Source: Mediterraneibacter catenae (GTDB lineage: Bacteria > Bacillota > Clostridia > Lachnospirales > Lachnospiraceae). From it: a stretch of 64,000 nt of DNA. Positions 51,148-59,529 of the stretch are shown piece after piece (position 1 is the stretch's first letter; each line of letters opens with the position of its first letter). The stretch covers positions 310,001 through 374,000 of the forward strand of contig NZ_VMSO01000001.1 of assembly GCF_008691045.1 (NCBI RefSeq), read 5' to 3'. Below the pieces are notes generated by a model. That model saw only the letters and a list, made by a program, of their open reading frames with translations. It did not search any database and was not told the DNA's origin. Position numbers and translations under genes: made by a program.

Positions 51148-52092
51148 ATGGAAAATCTGATATTCAGCCTGAACGCCACAGTACCTATCTTTCTTTTGAT
51201 GATACTGGGATTCCTGCTGAAAAAGCTGGGAGTGATCGACGATGTATTTGCATCGAAAATGAATAAATTCGTATTTCTCATACCTCTGCCGGTCCTGCTG
51301 TTTGAGGATCTTTCGACGGTGGATTTCGCGCAGGTGTGGAACATGAAGTTTGTATTATTCTGCTTTGTGGTCACACTGGTATGTATCATACTGGCGGCTC
51401 TGGTATCTTTCCTGTGGCATGATAAGAGCATACAGGGAGAGTTTATCCAGGCATCTTATCGGAGCAGCGCGGCGCTCCTCGGGATTGCTTTTATCCAGAA
51501 TATTTACGGGAATGCGGGGATGGCTCCGCTGATGATCATTGGCAGCGTGCCGCTCTATAATATCATGGCGGTCGTCGTCCTCTCTTTCTTTAAACCAGAT
51601 AGAAAAAAACTGGATAAAGAAGTGTGGAAGACAACGCTGAAAGGAATCGTTACGAATCCGATCATCCTTGGTATCGCAGCGGGGCTTCTCTGGTCAGCAC
51701 TCAGGCTCCCCATGCCGTCTATCCTGGAGAAAACGGTATCAGACATCGGAGCAGTCGCAACTCCGCTGGGACTGATGGCGATGGGAGCAAGCTTTGACAT
51801 AAAGAAGGCATTCGGGAAAGTGAAGCCTGCAGCTGCAGCTTCCGTGATGAAGCTTGTGCTGTTCGCAGCCCTGTTCCTGCCGCTTGCCGTGTGGATGGGG
51901 TTCCGCCGGGAAGAACTGGTGGCGATCCTTGTCATGCTCAGCTCGGCCACTACGGTGAGCTGCTATGTGATGGCACGGAATATGGGGCACGAGGGCGTGC
52001 TGACCTCCAGCGTAGTCATGCTGACAACATTGTTCAGCGCATTCACAATGACGGGATGGCTGTACATATTAAGGAGTATGGGGATGGTGTAA
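51148..52092 (+). CDS. AEC-family (auxin efflux carrier-type) transporter
   Basis: A 314-residue membrane protein with about ten helices. It begins with FSLNATVPIFLLMILGFLLKKLGVI and includes ASYRSSAALLGIAFIQNIYG and the conserved late segment LSSATTVSCYVMARNMGHEG. AEC carriers transport organic acids such as malate or malonate. ATG 51148 follows GAAAGGGAG. It starts 34 bp after the kinase gene in the same direction, perhaps by read-through, but a functional link is not evident. Confidence 0.88.
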   Translation: MENLIFSLNATVPIFLLMILGFLLKKLGVIDDVFASKMNKFVFLIPLPVLLFEDLSTVDFAQVWNMKFVLFCFVVTLVCIILAALVSFLWHDKSIQGEFIQASYRSSAALLGIAFIQNIYGNAGMAPLMIIGSVPLYNIMAVVVLSFFKPDRKKLDKEVWKTTLKGIVTNPIILGIAAGLLWSALRLPMPSILEKTVSDIGAVATPLGLMAMGASFDIKKAFGKVKPAAAASVMKLVLFAALFLPLAVWMGFRREELVAILVMLSSATTVSCYVMARNMGHEGVLTSSVVMLTTLFSAFTMTGWLYILRSMGMV

Positions 52093-52142
52093 AATTTTCC
52101 TTTTTTTCCTGTATTTCCCTGTCCTTTTTCCCCCTTGGAATG

Positions 52143-52210
52143 TTGACAATTATCTGTACGGATTAGTATACTCTTGCAGTGAAATTATTCGGGCGCCTGA
52201 AGATAATTTC
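52143..52210 (+). promoter_or_regulatory. Promoter and 5'-UTR hairpin of the sortase-anchored surface protein gene
   Basis: TTGACA (52143-52148), 18 bp, TATACT (52167-52172). Just downstream GAAATTATTC and GAAGATAATTTC make a hairpin of about 14 bp (52181-52210) with GGGCGCC at the tip. A hairpin at the 5' end of the mRNA could protect it or tune its translation. Confidence 0.6.
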
Positions 52211-52237
52211 AAAATATAACTAATACAGGAGATCAGT

Positions 52238-54028
52238 ATGAAGAGAAAATTTTTAGCTGTAGTTATAACCGCGGCTATGGTGGCCGGGGCTCCGGGGCTT
52301 GTTCTTGCGGCACCTGCGGCGGAGGATACATCAGAGATACAGACAGTGCAGCAGACTGAGGATATACAGGAATTAGATACGGAGGGATTAGTCGAAACTG
52401 AAGAGGTGCCCGAGACGCCCGAAGCAGATAGACAGGAAGAAACACCTGCAATGCAGGAAGCTGGAGAGATAAGTGGGACACAGGAAGTTCAGTCCCCGGA
52501 CGCAGAGAGAAATACGGCAGTGGAAACAGCCGGCGTATCAGCCAGCGCTGATGTGATCGATACAGAGCAGGAGCTCGCAGATGCGATCGCTCAGGGAGGA
52601 GAGATCAATCTGACGGGGCAGCGTATAGAGCTTACCAGCCCTCTTTACGTAAATAATGACGTAGTGATCAAAGGCGGAACACTTGTGGGAACAGACAGTG
52701 TAACAGGAAATCTTGTTACGCTGATGGGAAATAAAGTTACACTGGAAGGTGTGATGATCCGGACATCAGCAGGAAATAAGTCGGCGCTCCATGTATATGG
52801 AACTGATCTGACAGTAAACGACCTGACGATTGACCACAGCAGTGCGGCAGGCGGAGCGCCGGTCATTATCAATAACGGAGCAGAGGCGGTCTTCAACGGC
52901 GCTGTCAAACTGACACTGGGAAGCAGTTCGTGGTACGGAATCAATGTAGACAATGCAAAGGCTGATTTTTCAGGCGCGGCATTAAATGTGACACCGGTGA
53001 CAGATACTCAGTCGGTAATCTGCAGTGAGGGCGATGACGCATCTGTGACCGGAGCCGGATTTACGGTAGTTGTTACAGAAAAAGACGGGGGTGCCAATCA
53101 CCGTCAGACAGCCTACGTAGCAGATTCCAATCTGGCTCAGTTCGTCAAAGCGAAAACTGAAGCAGGAGCTGACATATCACTTATCGAATTAAACAAGGAT
53201 GTGACTTTGACAGCTCCGCTGTATTTAAGAGAAGCAACGACTATGAGAAGCAGTGCTTCAGGAAATTACACGATCAATGGATCCGGTGCGATCGGAGCAG
53301 ACAATGTTGTGACAATAATGGCCGATGGCGTAGTGCTCGAAGGACTGGGGATCAAAACAGCGTCAGCAAATAAATCCGCACTTCACGTATACAGAGTATC
53401 TGCCACCCTTAAAGATATCACGCTCGATAATCGGGAGACCGCAGGAGGAGCGGGAATGATCGTCAACGGTGGAACAGTTACTGTAGAGGGGAAATTAAAT
53501 CTCCTTCTTGGTGAGAATTCCTGGGGAGGAATTAATGTTGATACGAAAAATGGCGCGGCAGGCGTCACATTTGCGGACGGCTCCGCAGTAAATATGTCGG
53601 GCAGTGATCAGAATGTCATCTATATAGATAAAGACAATGATACAGATCTGGTGACTATCACAGGAGCGGAAGAAGCGGGACTTGCACAGGATGCTGACGG
53701 CAATTATATCATTGAGGGACAGGAAGAAGATACGGATCCTTCACCGGAGCAGCCGGGAGACGGAGAAGATGAGCAGAAGCCTGAAGGAGGTCCGGCTGAT
53801 GGCAGCCAGAACGATGATGATACACCGGCAAAAGGGGATGAGTTATCAGACGGCGGCTCATCTGTAAGCGGACAAGCAGACGATAAGAAAAATGCGGAGA
53901 AAAACATGAAAAAAGCTCCTCAGACCGGAGATAACAGTACCGGTTTGTACATTGCGCTGGCGGCGCTTCTCGGATCGGGAACTGCAGCAGGATCAGTCCT
54001 TAAAAAGAGACGTGAACTGATGAAATAG
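52238..54028 (+). CDS. Sortase-anchored surface protein with duplicated pectate-lyase-like domain
   Basis: A 596-residue protein. A signal peptide with predicted cleavage near residue 25 (AGAPGLVLA) is followed by an E/Q/T-rich linker to about 105. Two related beta-solenoid blocks span about 108-265 and 300-475: compare LVTLMGNKVTLEGVMIRT ... NKSALHVYGTDLTVNDLTID with VVTIMADGVVLEGLGIKT ... NKSALHVYRVSATLKDITLD. A low-complexity wall-spanning region follows, then the sorting signal APQTGDN at about 560, a hydrophobic stretch and KKRRELMK. APQTG is a variant of LPXTG. The fold is common in adhesins and glycan-binding proteins; a polysaccharide-lyase active site is not evident. Confidence 0.82.
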   Translation: MKRKFLAVVITAAMVAGAPGLVLAAPAAEDTSEIQTVQQTEDIQELDTEGLVETEEVPETPEADRQEETPAMQEAGEISGTQEVQSPDAERNTAVETAGVSASADVIDTEQELADAIAQGGEINLTGQRIELTSPLYVNNDVVIKGGTLVGTDSVTGNLVTLMGNKVTLEGVMIRTSAGNKSALHVYGTDLTVNDLTIDHSSAAGGAPVIINNGAEAVFNGAVKLTLGSSSWYGINVDNAKADFSGAALNVTPVTDTQSVICSEGDDASVTGAGFTVVVTEKDGGANHRQTAYVADSNLAQFVKAKTEAGADISLIELNKDVTLTAPLYLREATTMRSSASGNYTINGSGAIGADNVVTIMADGVVLEGLGIKTASANKSALHVYRVSATLKDITLDNRETAGGAGMIVNGGTVTVEGKLNLLLGENSWGGINVDTKNGAAGVTFADGSAVNMSGSDQNVIYIDKDNDTDLVTITGAEEAGLAQDADGNYIIEGQEEDTDPSPEQPGDGEDEQKPEGGPADGSQNDDDTPAKGDELSDGGSSVSGQADDKKNAEKNMKKAPQTGDNSTGLYIALAALLGSGTAAGSVLKKRRELMK

Positions 54029-54045
54029 TATATAGAAATATTGAC

Positions 54046-54087
54046 GGCGTATCCGACCGCTTTTGGGCAGTCAGATACGCCTTTTTA
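54046..54087 (+). terminator. Terminator after the surface protein gene
   Basis: GGCGTATC-C-GAC and GTC-A-GATACGCC pair with one mismatch, followed by TTTTT. The convergent acetyltransferase gene ends 15 bp further on. Confidence 0.85.
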
Positions 54088-54101
54088 AATCCAGTTAAAT
54101 T

Positions 54102-54725
54102 TTATTTGAGGCTTGAAATAAATTCCCATGCCTCAGGATCGAATTCTCTGTCTTTATAATAATATTTTTTATCCTCATCTGTGATCTGTCTGATCACTCT
54201 GCATGGATTCCCTGCCGCAACGACCCAGTCAGGGATATCTTTCGTTACTACGCTTCCGGCACCGATGACTGTGTTGCTCCCGATATGGACTCCTGGCATA
54301 ATAACGGTGTTTCCTCCGATCCAGACATTGTCACCGATGGTCACGCTGATGCCGTACTCGTAAAGGGAGTTGCGGGAGACCGGATGAATAGGGTGCCCGG
54401 CAGTGTAGACCGCTACGTTTGGCGCCATCTGGCAGTTGTCACCAATCTTTACTTTTGCAACGTCTATGATCGTACAGTTATAGTTTGCAAAGAAGTTTTT
54501 CCCGACTTCGATGTGGGAGCCGTAATCACAGTAGAACGGCGGATTGATAAATGCTCCGTCAGACTTTCCGAGCAGTTCTTTGACAATCTTACCGATCTCG
54601 TCAAAATCAGAACGGTCGACGGTGTTCAGGCGCTGCAGGATCTTACGGCAGACTTTCTGTTCTTCCATTACGGAATCATCGGAAATATAAGCCATTTCTT
54701 TGTCTCTTCTCTCAATATTATCCAT
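54102..54725 (-). CDS. Maltose/galactoside O-acetyltransferase-like enzyme (hexapeptide repeat)
   Basis: A 207-residue left-handed beta-helix acyltransferase. The N-terminal maltose acetyltransferase cap is at about 12-60; hexapeptide repeats follow, with FINPPFYCDYGSHIEVGKNF, the catalytic His in TAGHPIHPVSR, and GDNVWIGGNTVIMPGVHIG. It transfers acetyl from acetyl-CoA to a sugar. AAAAAAGGAGAAAAA precedes ATG 54725. It lies downstream of the GH31 glucosidase in the same direction, with a 21-bp perfect hairpin between them, so it may detoxify excess sugars in the same pathway (inference). Confidence 0.92.
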   Translation of the reverse strand: MDNIERRDKEMAYISDDSVMEEQKVCRKILQRLNTVDRSDFDEIGKIVKELLGKSDGAFINPPFYCDYGSHIEVGKNFFANYNCTIIDVAKVKIGDNCQMAPNVAVYTAGHPIHPVSRNSLYEYGISVTIGDNVWIGGNTVIMPGVHIGSNTVIGAGSVVTKDIPDWVVAAGNPCRVIRQITDEDKKYYYKDREFDPEAWEFISSLK

Positions 54726-54740
54726 TTTTTCTCCTTTTTT

Positions 54741-54787
54741 GGATATGGGGACGTAGTAAAAACGGGTTTTACTACGTCCCCATATCC
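54741..54787. repeat. Perfect 21-bp inverted repeat between GH31 and the acetyltransferase
   Basis: The left arm (54741-54761, beginning GGATATGGGGACGTAG) and right arm (54767-54787, ending CGTCCCCATATCC) are exact reverse complements around a 5-nt loop. It starts 9 bp after the GH31 stop. On the minus strand it is followed by AAAAAAGGAG, the acetyltransferase ribosome site, not a T-run, so it is not a normal terminator. It could be an mRNA-stabilising or processing hairpin, or a small mobile palindrome. Confidence 0.8.
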
Positions 54788-54795
54788 GTTTTCGG

Positions 54796-56820
54796 TTATT
54801 TTAATATGCGACAGTTTTTCTCAAGATCATAATCTTTATGAACTCCGTCATCATCGTAGAGCATGTATTCTGCCCCTTCATAACCGATCAGCCGGATTGT
54901 ATCTGTATCGATTTCATCCACGCATTCCGCCGCATCTGCCACGGGGATGCATTTTCCGGCGCGGATGAACAGCGGTACTTCGTTGAGCGCGATATCCACA
55001 TAGTGGATGCCTTTTCCAAGGATCTCTTCAGAGATACTTCCATCAGGCAGAAATTTGACGAATTTCATTTCTTCCGGCAGGTATACATATCTGCCTTTCC
55101 CATTCTGCTCGTAGACCGGTGCGATCATAATCTCATTGCCGAGCATGAGCTGATCTTCGATGCGGGACGCCATTTTGTCCTCCGGATAGACGAAGGCGAG
55201 CGGTTTGAAATACATATCGTCGTTCAGTGCAGCTTTCATGTACTCGCTGTACAGATAGGGCAGAAGGCGGTATCTGACGCCGACTACATGGCGAAAATCT
55301 TCCATGTCCTCAAACTGATAACATTCCTGCTCCCTTGTACCGAGAGCTGAGTGATTTCTCATGAGCGGTGTGAATACGCCCAGCGCCAGGAAACGGAGCA
55401 GAAGGTCTCTTGTAGTGTCGGACCCGAATCCGCCCAGATCAGCTCCCGTATAGAGAAATCCGCACATATTGAGTGATGGCATCATCTTCAGGTTGAGCAG
55501 GATATGTGACCACCAGGAGCGGTTGTCACCTGTCCATACGCCGCCGTAGCGATGCATTCCGACATAGGAGGAACGGGAGAACATCAGGAAACGTCTGTCT
55601 GGATTGATGCGCTCAAACGCTTCGCCTGCGGCTCTTGTCATATTAAATCCATACAGATTGTGGACCTTGTCGTGACGGATTTTCCTGCCGTTTACATTAT
55701 GATAAAATCTCTTATAATCATCCTGGCTGTTTGCGAGACTTGTAAGTTTGCCGCCGAGCTGCCAGACGCCGATATCATCCCCGCCTTCGGACTTCTTTTC
55801 ACTGCCGTCCCAATTGCAGCTTCCGGTCTCGGCAAACTTGCGTGCCATCTCTTTTGCTTCTTCAAGACCTTCTTTCGAGTAGAAGATCGCAGGCTCGTTC
55901 ATATCGTTCCAGAATCCTTCGATACCCTGGTCCGTGAGGAAACGATATTTATCTCCGAACCATTTCCGCGCCTCAGGATTCAGTACATCTGGGAAATGTG
56001 TGTCACCCGGCCATACTGCCGCTACGAAGTCGCTTCCGTCTTCCCTCTGGCAGAAGTAGCGGTTCTGTACACCTTCTTCGTATACATCATAGCCGTCCTC
56101 TATTTTTACGCCTGCGTCGATAATCGGAACAAGACGGATATGCTGATCTTTCATCTCCTGTACGAATCCGGAAAAATCCCGGAAATCATCATTTACAGTA
56201 AAATCCTTGTAGGAATCCATATAATCGATATCCATATAGATCATATCCAGCGGAATGTGATTCTCACGGTAGCCCTGGGCAACCTTTTTAAAATCTTCTT
56301 TTGTCTTATATCCCCAGCGGCTCTGGCCGAAGCCGAAGGCGAATTTCGGCGGGATATAGCTGTGCCCGATAATCTTACGGAACTGCTTAACGATCCCGTA
56401 AGGGGTATCACCATCGATAACGTACAGTGCAAGATTGGCATCCTCGCAGGAAACTCTCAGGGTATCCATACGCGTATAGCCGATATCAAATGTCAGCTTT
56501 GAAGGATAATCGAAGAACAGTCCGAAACTTTTCTTACCGGAGATGATAATGAAGTTATATGCACCGTAGAGAGAGAACTTGTCCTCTGTGTGGTTTGGAT
56601 CGTCCGAGCAATTGCTGATATAGCAGTACCCGCGCTTGTTGATGCCGCGGTTGGATTCACCCAGACCGTATACGATATCCTCCTCGTCCATGATATAAGT
56701 AAAAGAAAAACCATCCTGTGTATCAATGACGCCGTATGCAGGGGCACCGTCAGATGCAGAGATGCCGTACACTACTGCCTCTGTCTCAAAAGGTGTTCCA
56801 TAGGTATATTTTCGGATCAT
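54796..56820 (-). CDS. GH31 family alpha-glucosidase
   Basis: A 674-residue retaining glycosidase without signal peptide. The N-terminal beta-sandwich includes EDIVYGLGESNRGINKRG; the barrel has FAFGFGQSRWGYKTKEDF, IPLDMIYMDIDYMDSYKDF, the nucleophile Asp in GFWNDMNEPAIF, RRFLMFSRSSYVG, the acid/base Asp in GGVWTGDNRSWW, and YTGADLGGFG. ATG 56820 follows AAAGGAGG. GH31 enzymes release glucose from the non-reducing end of alpha-glucosides. The promoter carries the AraC-type composite element shared with the GH13 and MFS genes. Confidence 0.94.
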   Translation of the reverse strand: MIRKYTYGTPFETEAVVYGISASDGAPAYGVIDTQDGFSFTYIMDEEDIVYGLGESNRGINKRGYCYISNCSDDPNHTEDKFSLYGAYNFIIISGKKSFGLFFDYPSKLTFDIGYTRMDTLRVSCEDANLALYVIDGDTPYGIVKQFRKIIGHSYIPPKFAFGFGQSRWGYKTKEDFKKVAQGYRENHIPLDMIYMDIDYMDSYKDFTVNDDFRDFSGFVQEMKDQHIRLVPIIDAGVKIEDGYDVYEEGVQNRYFCQREDGSDFVAAVWPGDTHFPDVLNPEARKWFGDKYRFLTDQGIEGFWNDMNEPAIFYSKEGLEEAKEMARKFAETGSCNWDGSEKKSEGGDDIGVWQLGGKLTSLANSQDDYKRFYHNVNGRKIRHDKVHNLYGFNMTRAAGEAFERINPDRRFLMFSRSSYVGMHRYGGVWTGDNRSWWSHILLNLKMMPSLNMCGFLYTGADLGGFGSDTTRDLLLRFLALGVFTPLMRNHSALGTREQECYQFEDMEDFRHVVGVRYRLLPYLYSEYMKAALNDDMYFKPLAFVYPEDKMASRIEDQLMLGNEIMIAPVYEQNGKGRYVYLPEEMKFVKFLPDGSISEEILGKGIHYVDIALNEVPLFIRAGKCIPVADAAECVDEIDTDTIRLIGYEGAEYMLYDDDGVHKDYDLEKNCRILK

Positions 56821-56865
56821 GATATTTCCTCCTTTGATTTTATCCGGTTGGATCATTCTGATTGT

Positions 56866-56921
56866 ATTATAATGCCTTGCCCGAGAGAAAACTTGCAGTA
56901 TTCTGCAAAGTTATGACACAA
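56866..56921 (-). promoter_or_regulatory. Composite AraC-type operator (site B) and promoter of the GH31 gene
   Basis: Minus strand: TTGTGTCAT (56921-56913), 15 bp, TGCAA (56897-56893), 21 bp, TATAAT (56871-56866). The TGCAA half is in TTGCAG-TATT-CTGCAA (56893-56908). Spacing is identical to site A before the MFS gene. The divergent GH2 promoter begins 33 bp further right. Confidence 0.65.
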
Positions 56922-56953
56922 AACTGGCTTTTATATACAGGCCGTCAGCGCGC

Positions 56954-56982
56954 TTGACATCTTCCGGGTGATTCTGCACAAT
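56954..56982 (+). promoter_or_regulatory. Promoter of the GH2 gene
   Basis: TTGACA and CACAAT with 17-bp spacing, 57 bp before ATG 57039. The strong -35 suggests it does not strictly need the nearby AraC-type site. Confidence 0.6.
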
Positions 56983-57038
56983 AGAAACATAAGAAAGCCT
57001 GCAAATATGTAATTTTAAGATTATTGAGGAAAATGCTT

Positions 57039-58847
57039 ATGAAACAGCTATATACCCGATGGGGAAGAGAACTTGATCCACAGAATGTCCTTCCGGAGTA
57101 TCCGCGTCCTCTGCTCAGAAGGAGCAGTTATACGAATCTGAATGGATACTGGGACTACGCATTCACAAGAGAATTCAAAATACCGGAGAAATACGACGGA
57201 CAGATCCTTGTCCCATTCTCGCCGGAGGCTGTGCTCTCCGGTGTATCCAGGCAGCTGATGCCGGATGAGTATCTCTGGTATCGGCGTATCTTTATTATCG
57301 AAGGATGGAACGGCAGAAAGAGCGGCAGACGTCTGATCCTGCATTTCGGGGCAGTGGATCAGGCCTGTGCCGTATATGTAAACGGGCAGCGGGCAGCGCG
57401 GCATACAGGGGGATATCTCCCTTTTGAAGCAGATATTACACAGCTGGTCAGGGATGGAGAAAATGAGCTGATCGTCGCCGTGAAAGATCTCAGTGATACT
57501 TCCTGCCATGCCAGAGGGAAGCAGCGGCTGGAGCGGGGCGGTATGTTTTACACTGCGCAGAGCGGAATCTGGCAGACGGTGTGGATGGAGGAAGTACCGG
57601 AAACTTATATACAGACGATCGAGTCTGTAACTGATCCGGATGCAGGAACTGTCCGTATCCGAGTGACGGCGGCGGAGAATAATAAATATGAAGGGACAGA
57701 AGTGAAGACTTCCGGACATCAGGAAGGAGACAGAGCTTCAGGTCTGCCGGTACAGGTACAGATTCACAGACCGGGGCTGTATACGGATTCATGTGAATAC
57801 TCCGGGGCTGAAGAAATACTCTGCAGAGCCATTGGCTCCGCAGGTGAATGGATCGAGATTGCGATTCCGGATATTATGCTCTGGACATGTGAGACACCTT
57901 ATCTCTATTTTTATACTGTGACACTGGGAGAAGACCAGGCTGAGAGCTACTTTGCCATGCGCAGATTTTCTGTCGAAAAGGATGAAAAAGGGATTCCGCG
58001 CATCTGCATGAACGGAGAAGTACAGTTTCAGAACGGAGTCCTGGATCAGGGCTACTGGCCGGACGGGCTGTACACAGCGCCATCGGATGAGGCAATGATC
58101 TTTGATATAACAGAGATGAAGAGATGTGGATTCAATATGGTGCGAAAGCATATCAAGATCGAACCTCAGAGGTGGTACTGGCACTGTGACCGGCTTGGAA
58201 TCGTAGTATGGCAGGATATGGTCAACGGAGGTGAAGCCTACCGATACTGGTTTGTGACATATCTGGCAACAGTGATGTCATGGCGGAATATAAAGATAAA
58301 GGACAGTCATCCGTGGCTGCTTGCGAGGAGGGAGAGGACCGGAAGGACAGAATTTGTGCGTGAGATGAAAGAGACGATCCGTCTTCTGAAAGGACACCCC
58401 AGTATCTGTACATGGGTGATATTTAATGAGGGATGGGGACAGTTTCAGACAAAAGAGCTCACCCGTATTGCAAGAGAGGCAGATCCGGACCGGCTGATCG
58501 ACCCGGCAAGCGGATGGTTTGATCAGGGAGGCGGAGACCTGCAGAGTGTACATAACTACTTTTTCAGATTAAAGGTGCGGCCGGAGAAAGAGCGTGCGGC
58601 AGTGTTATCGGAGATCGGAGGGCATACATACCGGGAGCCGGATCACAGTGCATGCGAGGAACTGTACGGTTATGGCGCGTGCAGGGATAAGGAAGCCCTC
58701 GGAAGGGCGTACCGGGAACTGACGAAGAAAGTCAAAAAACTTATCCCTCAGGGGCTGTGCGCCAGTGTGTATACCCAGTGGACGGATATCGAAGAAGAAA
58801 TTAACGGAGTATATACATGGGACAGGGAAGTCAGAAAAATACTCTGA
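57039..58847 (+). CDS. GH2-family glycosidase (beta-galactosidase/beta-glucuronidase-like)
   Basis: A 602-residue cytosolic GH2 protein. The N-terminal sugar-binding domain includes PRPLLRRSSYTNLNGYWDY, LHFGAVDQACAVYVNGQ and GGYLPFEADITQLV; an Ig-like domain follows; the barrel holds GFNMVRKHIKIEPQRWYWHCDRLG, the acid/base Glu in VIFNEGWGQFQ and the probable nucleophile Glu in VLSEIGGH. ATG 57039 has the best spacing from GAGGA. It is divergent from the GH31 gene. The exact substrate (beta-galactoside, glucuronide or other) is not settled by sequence. Confidence 0.9.
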   Translation: MKQLYTRWGRELDPQNVLPEYPRPLLRRSSYTNLNGYWDYAFTREFKIPEKYDGQILVPFSPEAVLSGVSRQLMPDEYLWYRRIFIIEGWNGRKSGRRLILHFGAVDQACAVYVNGQRAARHTGGYLPFEADITQLVRDGENELIVAVKDLSDTSCHARGKQRLERGGMFYTAQSGIWQTVWMEEVPETYIQTIESVTDPDAGTVRIRVTAAENNKYEGTEVKTSGHQEGDRASGLPVQVQIHRPGLYTDSCEYSGAEEILCRAIGSAGEWIEIAIPDIMLWTCETPYLYFYTVTLGEDQAESYFAMRRFSVEKDEKGIPRICMNGEVQFQNGVLDQGYWPDGLYTAPSDEAMIFDITEMKRCGFNMVRKHIKIEPQRWYWHCDRLGIVVWQDMVNGGEAYRYWFVTYLATVMSWRNIKIKDSHPWLLARRERTGRTEFVREMKETIRLLKGHPSICTWVIFNEGWGQFQTKELTRIAREADPDRLIDPASGWFDQGGGDLQSVHNYFFRLKVRPEKERAAVLSEIGGHTYREPDHSACEELYGYGACRDKEALGRAYRELTKKVKKLIPQGLCASVYTQWTDIEEEINGVYTWDREVRKIL

Positions 58848-58878
58848 TGCGCTTTTATAAGAAGCAGTGACCAGAATA

Positions 58879-59340
58879 TTATTGTACTGATGTCCAGACC
58901 CAATATATAAATCCGAGAGCCCAGCTGGTGAAGATTCCGTAGAGTATCACGGGACCTGCGATGGTAAAGATCTTACAGCCGATTCCGAAGACCTGCCCTT
59001 CCTTCTTGTATTCAATGGCAGGAGCAGCCACGGAGTTGGCAAAACCGGTGATAGGGACAAGGGCGCCGGCTCCTCCCCATTTTGCCAGCCTCGGATAGAT
59101 GCCGGTGCCGGTGAGCAGTACGCTGAACAGAACGAGCATAAGCGAGGTCCAGCTGCTGCATTCGTCGGTGCTCAGATTCCGGAATTCACAGTAGTGATAA
59201 ATGATCTGGCCGAGCGTGCAGATGGCGCCGCCAAGGAGAAACGCCTTGAGCATGTTGAGCCAGACATTATGCCTGGGAGTCTTCTCGTTGACATATTTTT
59301 CGTATTCTTTTTCATGTTTTAATCGCTGTATCTTATCCAT
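58879..59340 (-). CDS. spoVAC: Stage V sporulation protein AC
   Basis: A 153-residue membrane protein with about four helices. KAFLLGGAICTLGQIIYHY, LTGTGIYPRLAKWGGAGALVPITGFANSV and YKKEGQVFGIGCKIFTIAGPV are diagnostic of SpoVAC, the channel subunit for dipicolinic acid movement across the inner spore membrane. ATG 59340 follows TAAAGGAG; twelve codons of open frame upstream have no ribosome site. Unusually, it is transcribed away from spoVAD-spoVAE instead of preceding them in one operon. Confidence 0.95.
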   Translation of the reverse strand: MDKIQRLKHEKEYEKYVNEKTPRHNVWLNMLKAFLLGGAICTLGQIIYHYCEFRNLSTDECSSWTSLMLVLFSVLLTGTGIYPRLAKWGGAGALVPITGFANSVAAPAIEYKKEGQVFGIGCKIFTIAGPVILYGIFTSWALGFIYWVWTSVQ

Positions 59341-59388
59341 AGAGTTATCTCCTTTACTGCCGGTTTTTACCGGCAATTTTTATTTCTT

Positions 59389-59417
59389 TAGTATTCTTCT
59401 TTTCAGGGAAATTATGC
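59389..59417 (-). promoter_or_regulatory. Possible sigma-G/F-type promoter for spoVAC
   Basis: Minus strand: GCATAA (59417-59412), 16 bp, AATACTA (59395-59389). This is close to forespore promoters (GCATA ... CATACTA). A small GCCGGT/ACCGGC hairpin (59359-59376) lies in the leader before the ribosome site. No equally clear forespore promoter was found for spoVAD. Confidence 0.4.
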
Positions 59418-59529
59418 GCGTAATATCTGTTTCAAATGATGTTGAGGGCTTTTGACTCCGGCATTATGCATATTCTGCTTATAAATGCAGATAATATCAT
59501 CAGACAGTGAAAGAAATGAGGAGATCGAT

